A DNA stretch of 64,000 nt from Palsa-892 sp035556215 (GCA_035556215.1 DATMFI010000014.1:62001-126000); one strand, 5' to 3'; shown: positions 33,345-42,935, numbered from the stretch's first letter. Notes: generated from the sequence alone by a model not told the origin. Program-made: numbers and translations.

Positions 33345-36300
33345 ACCGGCGGGTGTTCCCTGTCCTCGGACTCTTTCTCGTTGATCGAGCGTGAAATGCG
33401 CCGATCGTATTTGTCGAGATAGAGATAGATCACCGGCGTGATGTAGAGCGTCAAAAGCTGTGACAGCAGCAAGCCGCCGACGACCGCGACACCCAACGGC
33501 TGGCGCAGTTCCGCACCGGCACCCGAGCCGAGCGCAATCGGCAGCGAACCGAAGATCGCCGCGAGCGTCGTCATCATGATCGGGCGGAAGCGCAAGAGCG
33601 CGGCCTCGCGGATCGCCTCGAGCGCTTCCATGCCCTGACGGCGGCGCTCGATCGCGAAATCGATCATCATGATCGCGTTCTTCTTGACGATGCCGACGAG
33701 CATGACGATGCCGATGATCGCGATCACCGACAAATCCATCTTGAACATCACGAGTGTCAGCAGCGCGCCGATGCCCGCCGACGGCAGGCCCGACAAAATC
33801 GTAATCGGGTGAATGAAGCTCTCGTAGAGGATGCCGAGCACGATATAGATGACGAGGATCGCCGCGATGATCAGGAGCGGCTGGTTCGACAGCGACTCCT
33901 TGAACACGGCCGCGGTGCCCTGGAAACCGGTATTGACGCTCGCCGGCAGATTCGACTCGCGCTCAACCTCCTGAATCGCCGCGACTGCATCACCGAGCGA
34001 CGCGCCGGGTTTGAGATTGAATGAAATCGTCACCGAGGGCAGCTGCTGCAAATGGTTGATCTGCAACGGCCCGATGGTATCGCGGATCTTGGCAATCGAC
34101 TCGATCGGCACCAGCCGCCCGCTCGCCGCACGAATATAGGTTTGCGAAAGGTCGGCAGCGCCCTGCTGGAACTTCGCGTCGTTTTCGATGATGACCTGAT
34201 ACTGGTTGGATGCAGTATAGAGCGTCGCGACCTGTCGCGTCCCGAATTGGCTATAGAGCGAGTTGCGCACCTGATCTTCGGTCAGGCCGAGGGCGGCGGC
34301 CTTGTCACGATCGACATCGATTGTCAGCTGCGGATTGCTGATCATCAGATCCGATGTGACGTCACGAAGAAGATCGAGACGCGAAATCTTCTCGAGCAGC
34401 TCGGGCGCGACGCGGTAGAGTTCCTGCGTATCCGGGCTCAGCAGCGTATATTGATATTCGCTTTTCGAGACCGTGGCGCCGACCGTGATGTTCTGAATCG
34501 GCCGGAAATAAGCGTTCACGCCGGGAATGCTTTGCACCGTCTTGCGCAAGCGCTGAACCAGCTCGTTGGCGGAGACATCGCGCTCGTCGCGCGGCTTCAG
34601 ACCCATGAAGATGCGGCCGGTATTGCCGGTCGGGCTGATATTGGTCGCGCCTGCCGATGACACCGCATATTCAACCGCCGGATCGCTGCGCACCGCCGAC
34701 GAGACCGCATTCAGATGCGCGCGCATCGAGGGAAAGCCGATATCGGTGCGGGCTTCGACGGTGCCGGAAATAAAACCGGTGTCCTCGATCGGGAAGAAGC
34801 CCTTCGGCACCCAGACGTAAAGAGCAATGGCAAGAAAGAGCGTGACGAAAGTGACCCCGAGCATCACCGGGCGATGATGCAAAACAAAATCAAGACTGTA
34901 GCGATAGCCGGCAAGGCAACGATCGAAGATGCTTTCCGACCACTGCAGGAGCTTGATCGGCTTCTTGTGATGATCGGGCGCCTTGAGAACGCGCGCGCAA
35001 AGCATCGGCGTCAGGGTCAGTGAAACGAAGCCCGAGATCAGAATGGCGGCCGAAATCGTCACCGCAAATTCGCGAAAGACGCGGCCGACAATGCCGCTCA
35101 TGAACAAAACGGGGATGAACACCGCGACCAGCGAGATCGTCATGGAAACGATGGTGAAGCCGATCTCGCGCGAGCCGAGCATGGCGGCCTTGAACGGCGG
35201 AACCCCCTTCTCGACATAGCGATAAATGTTCTCGAGCACGACAATCGCATCGTCGACGACGAAACCGACGCATAACGTGAGCGCAAGAAGCGTCATGTTG
35301 TTGATGGAAAATCCGAGCAGATACATGACGCCGAACGTCGCCACGATCGAGAGCGGCAGCGCGAGCGACGGAATGATCGTCGCGCGCAAATCGCGCAGGA
35401 ACAGGAAAATCACGAAGATCACGAGACCGACGGCAATGCCGAGCGTCTCCTTGACGTCCACGACTGCCTGGCGGATCGAAACCGACCGGTCCATCAGCAC
35501 ATTGATCGAGATCGCGCCCGGCACCTGTGCGCGATATTCCGGCAAGTGCTTGCGGACGAGATCGACGACCTCGACGGTGTTGGCATCGGGCTGGCGATAG
35601 ATCGCAAGATTGATCGCGCGCGTGTCGTTGTACCAGCCTGCGATGCGCTCGTTCTCCGCCCCATCCTCGATGGTGGCGACATCACGAAGGTAAACCGGCG
35701 CGCCGTTGCGATAGGCGACAATCACGCTCTTGAATTTCTCGGCGCTTCGCTTGGGGAGCCCCATGTCGAGCGTGAGATTCTGGTTGTCGCCGGCGATGAC
35801 GCCGGTCGGCGTGATGGTCGAGACCGCCGCGACCGCCTGCTGAACTTCATCGAGCGAGACGCCGCGGGCGGCGATCGCATCGGGCTTGAGGCGAATGCGG
35901 ACGGCGAATTTCTGGCCGCCAAAGATCGTGACTTGGGCAACGCCGGGCAGCTGCGAAATCTGCTGGCCAATGATGGTGTCGGCATATTCGTTGACCGCGG
36001 AAAGCGGCAGCGTGTCCGAGACGAGCGAGAGATAGAGCACCGGCGCATCGGCCGGATTCACCTTCTTGAACGAAGGCGGCGTAATCATTTCCTTCGGCAA
36101 TTGCCGCTGGGCGACCGACAGCGCCGATTGCACGTCGAGAGCGGCCGCGTCGATATTGCGGGAGAGATCGAACTGAACGACGATCTGTCCGGTGCCGGTC
36201 GTGCTGATCGACGCCATCGAGGTAATGCCGGCGATCGTGGCGAGTTGCCGTTCGATCGGTGTCGCGACGGAAGCCGCCATCGTTTCGGGGCTCGCACCCG

Positions 36301-36454
36301 GAAACGTCATCTGAATCTGGATGGTGGGAAAATCGACCCGCGGCAGCGCCGCCACCGCCAGCAGACGGTATCCGAAAATGCCTCCCATGATCAGTGAGAC
36401 CATCAGGAGCGTGGTCATCACCGGCCGGCGGATGCAAAGTTCGGGCAGCGTCAT
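33332..36454 (-). CDS. RND multidrug efflux pump, HAE1 family (MdtB/MdtC-like)
   Basis: This 1040-residue inner-membrane pump has the standard RND pattern: one N-terminal helix, a large periplasmic loop, five helices (including GFVVDDAIVVLENI with the proton-relay Asp pair near 408), and the same again in the second half. The ATGA overlap with the adaptor gene at 36451 confirms the start. It exports drugs or toxic compounds using the proton gradient. No outer-membrane channel gene follows, so it must use one encoded elsewhere. Confidence 0.95.
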   Translation of the reverse strand: MTLPELCIRRPVMTTLLMVSLIMGGIFGYRLLAVAALPRVDFPTIQIQMTFPGASPETMAASVATPIERQLATIAGITSMASISTTGTGQIVVQFDLSRNIDAAALDVQSALSVAQRQLPKEMITPPSFKKVNPADAPVLYLSLVSDTLPLSAVNEYADTIIGQQISQLPGVAQVTIFGGQKFAVRIRLKPDAIAARGVSLDEVQQAVAAVSTITPTGVIAGDNQNLTLDMGLPKRSAEKFKSVIVAYRNGAPVYLRDVATIEDGAENERIAGWYNDTRAINLAIYRQPDANTVEVVDLVRKHLPEYRAQVPGAISINVLMDRSVSIRQAVVDVKETLGIAVGLVIFVIFLFLRDLRATIIPSLALPLSIVATFGVMYLLGFSINNMTLLALTLCVGFVVDDAIVVLENIYRYVEKGVPPFKAAMLGSREIGFTIVSMTISLVAVFIPVLFMSGIVGRVFREFAVTISAAILISGFVSLTLTPMLCARVLKAPDHHKKPIKLLQWSESIFDRCLAGYRYSLDFVLHHRPVMLGVTFVTLFLAIALYVWVPKGFFPIEDTGFISGTVEARTDIGFPSMRAHLNAVSSAVRSDPAVEYAVSSAGATNISPTGNTGRIFMGLKPRDERDVSANELVQRLRKTVQSIPGVNAYFRPIQNITVGATVSKSEYQYTLLSPDTQELYRVAPELLEKISRLDLLRDVTSDLMISNPQLTIDVDRDKAAALGLTEDQVRNSLYSQFGTRQVATLYTASNQYQVIIENDAKFQQGAADLSQTYIRAASGRLVPIESIAKIRDTIGPLQINHLQQLPSVTISFNLKPGASLGDAVAAIQEVERESNLPASVNTGFQGTAAVFKESLSNQPLLIIAAILVIYIVLGILYESFIHPITILSGLPSAGIGALLTLVMFKMDLSVIAIIGIVMLVGIVKKNAIMMIDFAIERRRQGMEALEAIREAALLRFRPIMMTTLAAIFGSLPIALGSGAGAELRQPLGVAVVGGLLLSQLLTLYITPVIYLYLDKYDRRISRSINEKESEDREHPPVAAE

Positions 36455-37635
36455 TGCGACGTACCTACTCCCGGCTTGATGTCGATCGGCGCGTTATCGC
36501 GTAGCGACAGCTGGCCATCGGTGACGACGGTTTCGTCGCCTTGCAGGCCGCGTGTAATAATGGACTCGCCATCCATGGAACGCTGTACGGTGACTTCCCT
36601 CACCTTGGCTTTGCCGTCCTCGACGACAAAGACAAAATCGCCGCGCTGGCCGTTCTGAAGCGCTTCGGTCGGCACCGTCACCATGTTCTTGTCGACCCGC
36701 AACGAAACGCGCACGGTCGCGAGCGTGCCCGGCCAGAGCTTTTCATCCTCGTTGTCGAATATCGCGCGCACGAGGATCGTGCCGGTTTGCGGATCGACGG
36801 AGTTTTCGATGAAGGCGACGTGCCCGCCTTCGATGAGCGTGCCGTTTTGCAGCGTCGCCTGCACGCTGGCATTGGCGCCCACCGCCCGCAGATCGGGGAT
36901 GTAGCGCTCCGGCACGCCGAACGTAACGTAAATCGGCGAGAGCTGATTGACCGTCGCCAGCGGCGCACTGGTGGAATCGGCGCGCACGACGTTGCCGGGA
37001 CGCACCGAGGAAATGCCGATGCGGCCGGTCACCGGAGCATGAATATCGTAATATGTGCGTTGAGTGCGAAGATTGTCGAGATTGGCCTGATCCTGCTTCA
37101 CCGTGGCGGCGAGCATATCGGCGTTGGTCTGCGCATCGTCGAGCGTGACCTTCGCGGTCGTTCCCTTGGCGACGAGACCCGAAAAGCGCTCGACATCACG
37201 CTGTGCCTTAACGAGCGAAGCCTGATCGCGCTTCAGAACGGCGGCGGCCTGTTCGATCATCGCGTCGATGGCGCGTGAATCGAGTTTGAAGAGAAGATCG
37301 CCCTCCTTGACCGAGGAGCCGTCCTGAAACTGCACCTTCTCGACCATCGAGTCGACGCGCGGGCGGATCGGAACGCTGACCATCGGCTGCACCGAACCCG
37401 GCGCCTCGATGCGGTAGGGCATGTCTTTAATCGAGGCCTTGCCGACGGCGACCGCGATCTTGCGCGCCTGCGGCGCGGGCTTCGCGCCACCGCTGAACAG
37501 CCACCAGCCCAAACCGCCTGCCACGAGAAGCGAGAGCGCACCGGTCGCCACCGTTTTTCGGCTGAACCGATTCAGCGAGACGGAGTCGAGCGCCTGCTTG
37601 GCGCCTTTCAGCGATTTCGGGTCGAGCGGCTTCAT
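36451..37635 (-). CDS. RND efflux periplasmic adaptor (membrane fusion protein, MdtA-like)
   Basis: This 394-residue protein has an N-terminal membrane anchor (TGALSLLVAGGLGWWLF), a biotinyl-lipoyl-like half near APGSVQPMVSVPIRP, a coiled-coil hairpin around residues 120-185 and a beta-barrel with DIHAPVTGRIG. ATG 37635 is preferred; a TTG at 37659 is an alternative. It links the inner-membrane pump to an outer-membrane channel. It is the first gene of the two-gene efflux operon; no regulator is adjacent. Confidence 0.92.
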   Translation of the reverse strand: MKPLDPKSLKGAKQALDSVSLNRFSRKTVATGALSLLVAGGLGWWLFSGGAKPAPQARKIAVAVGKASIKDMPYRIEAPGSVQPMVSVPIRPRVDSMVEKVQFQDGSSVKEGDLLFKLDSRAIDAMIEQAAAVLKRDQASLVKAQRDVERFSGLVAKGTTAKVTLDDAQTNADMLAATVKQDQANLDNLRTQRTYYDIHAPVTGRIGISSVRPGNVVRADSTSAPLATVNQLSPIYVTFGVPERYIPDLRAVGANASVQATLQNGTLIEGGHVAFIENSVDPQTGTILVRAIFDNEDEKLWPGTLATVRVSLRVDKNMVTVPTEALQNGQRGDFVFVVEDGKAKVREVTVQRSMDGESIITRGLQGDETVVTDGQLSLRDNAPIDIKPGVGTSQ

Positions 37636-37804
37636 GTACAGATCCGGCAGAAAGGACAAAATGGCCGAACAAGGCCGCTTATAAAGGCGGCGCTTCTATC
37701 GCCGCGCGCCTTCCTGGCGATTAACGAGCCGAATCGGGACATCTTTGCAAGACCGGTTAGAGGAGCACAGCCGAACGTCCCGGCTTCCGCCAGGACCTGG
37801 AGTT

Positions 37805-38200
37805 TCAACACGAGAGTTCGGTGAATCCTGCGGAATTGTTTGCCGTCCCGCTCCAAATCACGGTGTTTTCGCAGCCTGCGGCCCGGTTGAGCGCCGCCAG
37901 CAGGCAATCGGAGAAGGATCCCGCCCCGTCGCGATAGCGTTTGAGGGCCTCCCGCGCGGCTTTTTCGGCGCCAATCGTGAATTCCGGCGCGTTCAGGATG
38001 AAGCCGAGATAATCGGCAACCCGCGCGGGTTCCTTCACGGCCTTTTCAAGGGCATCGCCGAGCTTTGCGAGCGCGAGCGGGTGAATATAGCCCGCCCCTT
38101 CGATTTGAGCCCGTTTCAAGAGGGTTTTTGCCGCCCGGCCCCGCGGCGAATGCTCATCCTCGAGTAGCCCGAGCAGCAGGCCGGCGTCGAGACCGATCAC
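37805..38200 (-). CDS. PIN-domain protein (VapC-like toxin), possibly inactive
   Basis: This 131-residue PIN domain keeps the first Asp (Asp 5, MIGLDAGLLLG), a candidate Glu near 52 and the third acidic position (SFSDCLLAALNRAAG). At the fourth position, where PIN nucleases have a TFD-type motif, it reads VIWSGTANNS, so the last Asp appears lost. VapC toxins cleave tRNA or other RNA using these acids and Mg2+. Its start overlaps the antitoxin stop by 4 bp, the standard VapBC arrangement. The lesion may disarm the toxin. Confidence 0.8.
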   Translation of the reverse strand: MIGLDAGLLLGLLEDEHSPRGRAAKTLLKRAQIEGAGYIHPLALAKLGDALEKAVKEPARVADYLGFILNAPEFTIGAEKAAREALKRYRDGAGSFSDCLLAALNRAAGCENTVIWSGTANNSAGFTELSC

Positions 38201-38421
38201 GGCTCGGCCCGCAGCGGCGGCAGCAGCTCGCCGATCTCAAAAATCGAGCGGCGCAGCCATTTGCGCACCACCACCCGGCCGTCGTCTTCCAGGGTGAAAT
38301 CGAGGCGGTCGCCGGGCTTCAAACCCCAGCGGCGGCGCAATTCCACCGGCAGGGTGATCTGCCCTTTGCTGGTGAGGGTGGATTGCGCTTTGAGTGCCGG
38401 TGGGTAAGGAGCTTTGCTCAT
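38197..38421 (-). CDS. AbrB/MazE-type antitoxin (VapB-like)
   Basis: This is a 74-residue protein with a swapped-hairpin AbrB/SpoVT DNA-binding fold: STLTSKGQITLPVELRRRWGLKPGD is the core beta-alpha motif in two parts (about 14-38), followed by a C-terminal tail that should wrap the toxin. It is upstream of the PIN-domain gene and overlaps it by 4 bp. VapB normally neutralises VapC and represses its own promoter. Confidence 0.88.
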   Translation of the reverse strand: MSKAPYPPALKAQSTLTSKGQITLPVELRRRWGLKPGDRLDFTLEDDGRVVVRKWLRRSIFEIGELLPPLRAEP

Positions 38422-38628
38422 TCCTTACTTTACGAACCACACCTTACTTTTCCGCTAACCCGCCACGCGAATTCACGCCCGAACTTCGGGTCGAGCACCG
38501 CATAACCCAGCCGCAAGATCGAGCCTTCGCCCAAACTTCACTCCCAAGCAGCCTCCCCCTAATAATCTCATTAGTTGTATATTAATGAATTAAATCTACT
38601 TCCGGTTGCATACACCGGGAGAACGCCT

Positions 38629-38925
38629 ATGGCCAATATTTACGTGATCCGCACTTTCGTCCGCCGCGGAAGCGAAATCGCCGCCCTGCCGCCGACCGTT
38701 TGCTTCGAGCGCGAACTCGCCCTCGAAATGGCGGAAGCCGACGAACCCGAAGCGGCCGGCGTCGCGGTTTATGAGGTCAGCTCCGATGACAGCAATGACA
38801 CGCCCGCCAAACCCTTCGCTGCCTTTGGCGCCATCCCACAGGATTTCCGGCGCATCGGGCGCGACGCGCTGCTCGCCGCACCCGCACTTGTCACGCCGGT
38901 CCTGTTGCTCGCCGGTGCGAGCTAA
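38629..38925 (+). CDS. Small protein of unknown function
   Basis: This 98-residue protein starts MANIYVIRTFVRRGSEIAAL behind GGGAGA; ATG 38629 is better supported than the upstream frame from 38575. The C-terminus has a hydrophobic stretch (LLAAPALVTPVLLLAGAS) that could be a membrane segment. I do not recognise the family. It converges on the PCu(A)C gene with a 4-bp overlap of stops. Confidence 0.6.
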   Translation: MANIYVIRTFVRRGSEIAALPPTVCFERELALEMAEADEPEAAGVAVYEVSSDDSNDTPAKPFAAFGAIPQDFRRIGRDALLAAPALVTPVLLLAGAS

Positions 38926-39440
38926 TGCTTGGAATGATCCATAGGATTCATCTGGCCGCTGCCTTTGGTCTTGCCGTCGGTTGAGCCGATCGGCGCGACG
39001 ACAAATTTCACATCGACCTTGCCGGCCTTCTCGAACACGAGCGTGCCCGTGAAGGATTCGCCCTGCTTCGGCGTCTTCTTCAGGTCGAGCAGCATCACGT
39101 GATAGCCGCTCGGCGCGAACTTCACCGTCTGGCCCGGCGCGATCTCGATGCCTTTTTCGAGCTCGCGCATTTTCATGATGCCGTTCTCCGTCTTCATCTC
39201 ATGAATCTGGAAACGCCCGGCGATCTCGGCCGAACCGCCGATCAGGCGATCGGCGGCCGTGCCTTTGTTCTCGATGACGAAATAGCCGCCCGCGACCTTG
39301 GCGCCTTTGGGCGTTTCGCGCGACCACGGATGCTCGATATGCATCGAACCCACGGTGTAATCGTGAGCGGAAGCCGCGACAGGTGCAAACAACGAGAGCG
39401 CCGCCAAAGTGGAAGCGGCAAGAGCGGAAAACATGCGCAT
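38922..39440 (-). CDS. Periplasmic copper chaperone PCu(A)C
   Basis: This 172-residue exported protein has a signal peptide (MRMFSALAASTLAALSLFAPVAASA) split here as residues 1-25, then a PCu(A)C domain with the copper-ligand pattern HPWSR, IHEMKTENGIMKM and GYHVMLLDL. The tail MNPMDHSKH adds more Met/His. ATG 39440 follows GGAGACTT. PCu(A)C proteins deliver Cu(I) to the CuA site of cytochrome oxidase or buffer periplasmic copper. A DUF2946-like membrane protein lies just upstream on the same strand. Confidence 0.93.
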   Translation of the reverse strand: MRMFSALAASTLAALSLFAPVAASAHDYTVGSMHIEHPWSRETPKGAKVAGGYFVIENKGTAADRLIGGSAEIAGRFQIHEMKTENGIMKMRELEKGIEIAPGQTVKFAPSGYHVMLLDLKKTPKQGESFTGTLVFEKAGKVDVKFVVAPIGSTDGKTKGSGQMNPMDHSKH

Positions 39441-39502
39441 TTGAAGTCTCCATGCGCGGCACCGAACGGCGCGCGCGATTGATCGGAAAAGCGAAAGTTC
39501 GA

Positions 39503-39859
39503 TCAGACGGAGACGGGCGGCGCGCGAGCTTCGGCCGCGGCGTACTCGAATGCGGCGCGCTGCGGCAGCAGGAGCATCCGCCAAATGACGGGGATCGCTA
39601 CCGGTTGCGAAACCGCCGATGGCGCAGACGGTGCAAGCCCCGACGCCGCGATACCGCAGCAGCCGGCAACGAGACAGGTGAGATCGCGCGGCGCGGAAAG
39701 CGGCGCCGTGTTGCTGCCATTCACATTCGACGCGCTGCAGATCGGCGAGGGCAAAGCCGCGGCGCGGCCCGAAGCGATCGAGCCGAGGAACAGCGCACCG
39801 ACGAGCCCATAGGCAAGGACGAGCGACAGGAAGGCGCGGATATGGTGATTCAGCTTCAC
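39503..39859 (-). CDS. DUF2946-like membrane protein
   Basis: This 118-residue protein has an N-terminal helix (LSLVLAYGLVGALFLGSIA), a Cys-containing periplasmic loop (SPICSASNVNG, LTCLVAGCCGIAA) and a second hydrophobic stretch near 88-97. The pattern of a signal anchor plus paired Cys fits the DUF2946 family, which I associate with copper-related operons. It lies 62 bp upstream of the PCu(A)C gene on the same strand. Function is unproven. Confidence 0.75.
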   Translation of the reverse strand: MKLNHHIRAFLSLVLAYGLVGALFLGSIASGRAAALPSPICSASNVNGSNTAPLSAPRDLTCLVAGCCGIAASGLAPSAPSAVSQPVAIPVIWRMLLLPQRAAFEYAAAEARAPPVSV

Positions 39860-39919
39860 GGACCGCGTTCTAGCGCATAGCGGCGGAGGGGGCGAGCGAA
39901 AGAAGACGCCCGCAAACGC

Positions 39920-39947
39920 AAACGGCCCGCCGAAGCGGGCCGTTTTT
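39920..39947. terminator. Terminator-like hairpin downstream of the hydrolase gene
   Basis: Perfect 11-bp arms AAACGGCCCGC and GCGGGCCGTTT with a CGAA loop, 19 bp after the stop of the minus-strand hydrolase at 39964. A five-T run follows the stem on the plus strand, and TTTGCGTTTG follows on the minus strand. It should end transcription of the hydrolase gene before the copper genes. Confidence 0.75.
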
Positions 39948-39963
39948 CAATCTTGTGATCCGT

Positions 39964-40722
39964 TTACTGAACGCGGGGCGTGGCAACCGCCGTTTCGCGC
40001 GGCGCGGCGGCGGGCGCCGGTGTCGTCGTGGAAGACGTTGCCGCCTTGGGCTTCGAGCCGCGCCCGACAAGGCCCATGACCCGGCCGATCACGGCGTTAT
40101 GCAGCATGCCCGATTTGTCGATCGAGCCGTGGCCGAATTCGGTGTGCTTGCGAAGATCGACGTTCGAAAGTTTGCCGCGGAAGCCCGGGCCACGCGAAAC
40201 CGCACGGCCGAAGCCATTGTCCGACTGATAGTAGTTGATGAAGGTCGAGGTGGTCTTGCCGTTCAGGATGCTCGGATTGGTGGGATCGAAAGCAACAACG
40301 AGCGCCACCGGAACACCCATCTGGCCGAGCCGGTTCGACATATCGACGACCGCGTCGGCGCCGAGCGAATGACCGACGAGGATGATCGGGCCACCGCCCG
40401 CGCGATAGCGCGCCGCCGCTTCCTGGCAGATCGCTTCCCAGCCGCCGTATTCGTAAACGCTCGCGGTGACGCCGCGGCGCTCGAGCTTCGAGGCAAGATC
40501 GTCCATGCCGAGAGAAAAGACGTTCAAGAGGCCGCGCAGAAGATAGACCTTGCCGTGGCTGATGCGCTTTTCGGCGGAGGCATGCTTCGCCTTGGTCTTC
40601 TCGGTTTTGGTGCTCGCGGCTTTGGGCGCGTCGGTTTGACTCCATGCAGCGCCTACACTGCCCAGGCTCATGGCGATTGCGACCGAGCAAGCCAGGATGG
40701 CATTGCGATACATCTTCAACAT
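39964..40722 (-). CDS. Exported alpha/beta-hydrolase-like protein
   Basis: This 252-residue protein has a signal peptide (MLKMYRNAILACSVAIAMSL, cleavage probably at AWSQ), a Lys/Ala-rich linker and an alpha/beta-hydrolase core with the nucleophile elbow VGHSLGADAV. Candidate acid and His are in VAFDPTNPS and FGHGSIDKSG. It ends in an Ala/Pro/Thr-rich tail. The ATG at 40722 is chosen because the longer frame begins at TTG 40743. It is probably a periplasmic esterase, lipase or thioesterase; the natural substrate is unknown. Confidence 0.75.
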   Translation of the reverse strand: MLKMYRNAILACSVAIAMSLGSVGAAWSQTDAPKAASTKTEKTKAKHASAEKRISHGKVYLLRGLLNVFSLGMDDLASKLERRGVTASVYEYGGWEAICQEAAARYRAGGGPIILVGHSLGADAVVDMSNRLGQMGVPVALVVAFDPTNPSILNGKTTSTFINYYQSDNGFGRAVSRGPGFRGKLSNVDLRKHTEFGHGSIDKSGMLHNAVIGRVMGLVGRGSKPKAATSSTTTPAPAAAPRETAVATPRVQ

Positions 40723-40869
40723 GGTTGAACGGGGCCTCTTCAAGATTCAATGGTCCGGGAATGTAGAATGGCGGGGCCGGGTTTTGCCACAGCCGAAGGG
40801 CCCCGCCAAACGATTATGCAGGGCTGTGGCCCGAAAACCACTTGCCTCGCCTTTGGTCAAAAAAGGCGG

Positions 40870-41475
40870 TCAAAAAACTCCCGGCAGCACGCGCCAGGTC
40901 CGCCGCATATAGGCGCGATATTCGTCGCCGAAGGCCCGCTCCATCATCCGCTCTTCCTCGAAAACGCGGCCGAAAAACAGCGTGCCGAACCCTATGATAC
41001 CGGAGAAGCCCGCTACCCAGTTGGGCAGCAGGAGCGCCTGCGCCACCGCCCATAGCCAGAAGGCCGAATACATCGGATGGCGGACGCTGGCGTAAACGCC
41101 TTGCGTGACGAGGCTATGGCTCTCGCGGATATCGAGGCTCACCGACCAGTTGCGGCCGAGATCCTTGTGGGTGCGGCGAAATAGCCAAAGCGAAAACAAG
41201 AATACCGCAGTACCGAGCCATGCCGCCCACGGCTGGAAGGCGTAATCGGCGAAACCGAGAAACTTGTAACGGGTGCGCGCAAGATTGGTGATGACATAGG
41301 CGAGCGGGATAAGGCCGAGGCCCGTCAGTGAAATCGCCATCAGCGCCTTCTCGCGCAGGCTGCGCGCCGAAACCTTGACGGCGGCTTTCTTCGCGCGACG
41401 GCGCGCCGGGTGACGGATGATGAACCAGATCACCGTCGCGGCAAGAAAGATAATGAGCGCAATGGTGCGGGTCAT
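40870..41475 (-). CDS. Isoprenylcysteine carboxyl methyltransferase (ICMT/PEMT)-family membrane protein
   Basis: This 201-residue membrane protein has about five helices and the C-terminal ICMT/PEMT signature: RESHSLVTQGVYASVRHPMY (RHPMY as the SAM-binding core) and a late EEERMMERAFGDEYRAYM. These families methylate lipids or other small hydrophobic molecules using SAM. It overlaps the hydrolase-like membrane protein upstream by 4 bp, so the two are translationally coupled. No prenyl-Cys substrate is expected in bacteria; phospholipid or isoprenoid substrates are more plausible. Confidence 0.85.
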   Translation of the reverse strand: MTRTIALIIFLAATVIWFIIRHPARRRAKKAAVKVSARSLREKALMAISLTGLGLIPLAYVITNLARTRYKFLGFADYAFQPWAAWLGTAVFLFSLWLFRRTHKDLGRNWSVSLDIRESHSLVTQGVYASVRHPMYSAFWLWAVAQALLLPNWVAGFSGIIGFGTLFFGRVFEEERMMERAFGDEYRAYMRRTWRVLPGVF

Positions 41476-42698
41476 GCCGGAGAAACCTTGTCGGATGCGG
41501 CGGAAGCACTGGCGTTATAGCCGCCATCCTGCGCGAATGCATCGAGAAGTTTTTCGCGCTCGACGACGCGCCGCTCGAGCGGCGCCGGGCCGCAAATGAT
41601 CTGGAAGTAATCGTAGAAGTAACGCAGCTCGTTGCCCATGCTCCACTGGCGATGCAGGCGGAAGAAGTTTCCTTTGAAGCGTTTGTAGGTCGCGGGCGCG
41701 AGCATCTGGCGCATGCGCACCTTCTGCACGATCGGATTGCGGCCCTCGGGCAATCCCATCGCCGCGACGGGATTCACTTTATAAAAGCTGATGACGTCAA
41801 CGATCGCCTGATATTCGATCCAGTTCACGCCCTTGGCCGCCGCGACACGATCGACCGCTTCGCGCAGCCAGCGAGCTTTCGGATGCAGCGCTTCCTTCAG
41901 CAACGACGAGCCGGTTGCCATCAGCCAGAGTTTCGGCCCGCGCTGGCCAAGCTCGGGGTCGAGCTTCAGCGCACGGTCGAGCACATCCATGATGAGCGCA
42001 CCGCCAAGGCTATGCGCCGAGACAATGACCTCATCGAAACGCGTGTCACGCGCGCAGGCGACGATTTCGCGGGCGAAGCAATCGAGCCGGGCATCGAGTT
42101 CCGCACGTTTGCGATGAACGAACTGGCCGGCGAAAATCCAGTCATCGAACATGTAGTTCAGGAGCAGGACACGGCCGAGCAGATACAGGAGACCGCCCGC
42201 GACTGTGATCGACACGAGCCATGCGGCAAGACCCGTGATCGGCAACCCGATCAGCGCGAGCAGCCTGGGCGCAAAAATCGCCGAGGCGATGATGCCGGCC
42301 AGGATCACGAATGGATACAGGAAGAAGAATCCGTAGCGCACGCTGACGGCAAAATAGCGAAACGCCGCGCCGGAAAATACGAAGTCGAGGAGCGCCGCGA
42401 TGCCCTTCGGCCAGCGCTCGAAATTCGAGCGGGCGAAGTCGGCGGTCACGAAGTCGTCCCAGCGCAGCAGGCGGTATTCCGACTCAGTCTGCCAGTTCGC
42501 CCCTTTCGTGCCGATGCTCCAGCCGGCCACCACCCCATCGGCATTCAGCCTGGGCGGCGAAACGGTACTCTGCGCATTCCAGGTCGTCTCGAAGCGCTTC
42601 AGCTCGCGCTGGAAGCGCCGGTGCCACCAATCGACGCCGATCGGCTCATAACCGCCGATGCAGAGAAAGGCCCGTTTTCCGACGACACTTGTTTGCAT
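41472..42698 (-). CDS. Membrane protein with hydrolase-like GHSLGG-type motif, function unknown
   Basis: This 408-residue protein has an N-terminal soluble part starting MQTSVVGKRAFLCIGGYEPI, two or three central helices (about 115-195) and a C-terminal part with VIVSAHSLGGALIMDVLDRA near 235, like the nucleophile elbow of alpha/beta hydrolases (AHSLGG). ATG 42698 is the only reasonable start. It is coupled to the ICMT-like protein. A membrane-bound lipase- or esterase-like role is inferred from one motif only. Confidence 0.7.
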   Translation of the reverse strand: MQTSVVGKRAFLCIGGYEPIGVDWWHRRFQRELKRFETTWNAQSTVSPPRLNADGVVAGWSIGTKGANWQTESEYRLLRWDDFVTADFARSNFERWPKGIAALLDFVFSGAAFRYFAVSVRYGFFFLYPFVILAGIIASAIFAPRLLALIGLPITGLAAWLVSITVAGGLLYLLGRVLLLNYMFDDWIFAGQFVHRKRAELDARLDCFAREIVACARDTRFDEVIVSAHSLGGALIMDVLDRALKLDPELGQRGPKLWLMATGSSLLKEALHPKARWLREAVDRVAAAKGVNWIEYQAIVDVISFYKVNPVAAMGLPEGRNPIVQKVRMRQMLAPATYKRFKGNFFRLHRQWSMGNELRYFYDYFQIICGPAPLERRVVEREKLLDAFAQDGGYNASASAASDKVSPA

Positions 42699-42935
42699 GA
42701 CCCGCCCGTTAGGCCCCCGAAGGCTCGTCCCTAGGGAAAGGCGTGGAAATGTGCAAGTTCCGGGCCTTTCAAAAGGGTTTTGGGCCCCTCCGCCGGTATC
42801 CCGCCATTGAAAGGGCCGTCCGCCTCCGCTATAGGAACCGCCGAACCCAGGGGCTTGTGAAACGGCCGTACCGTCCGGTATTTCGGTCGTACATGTCGCG
42901 GCGGATTGCCCGCCGATCGACAGGAGAATTCATCA

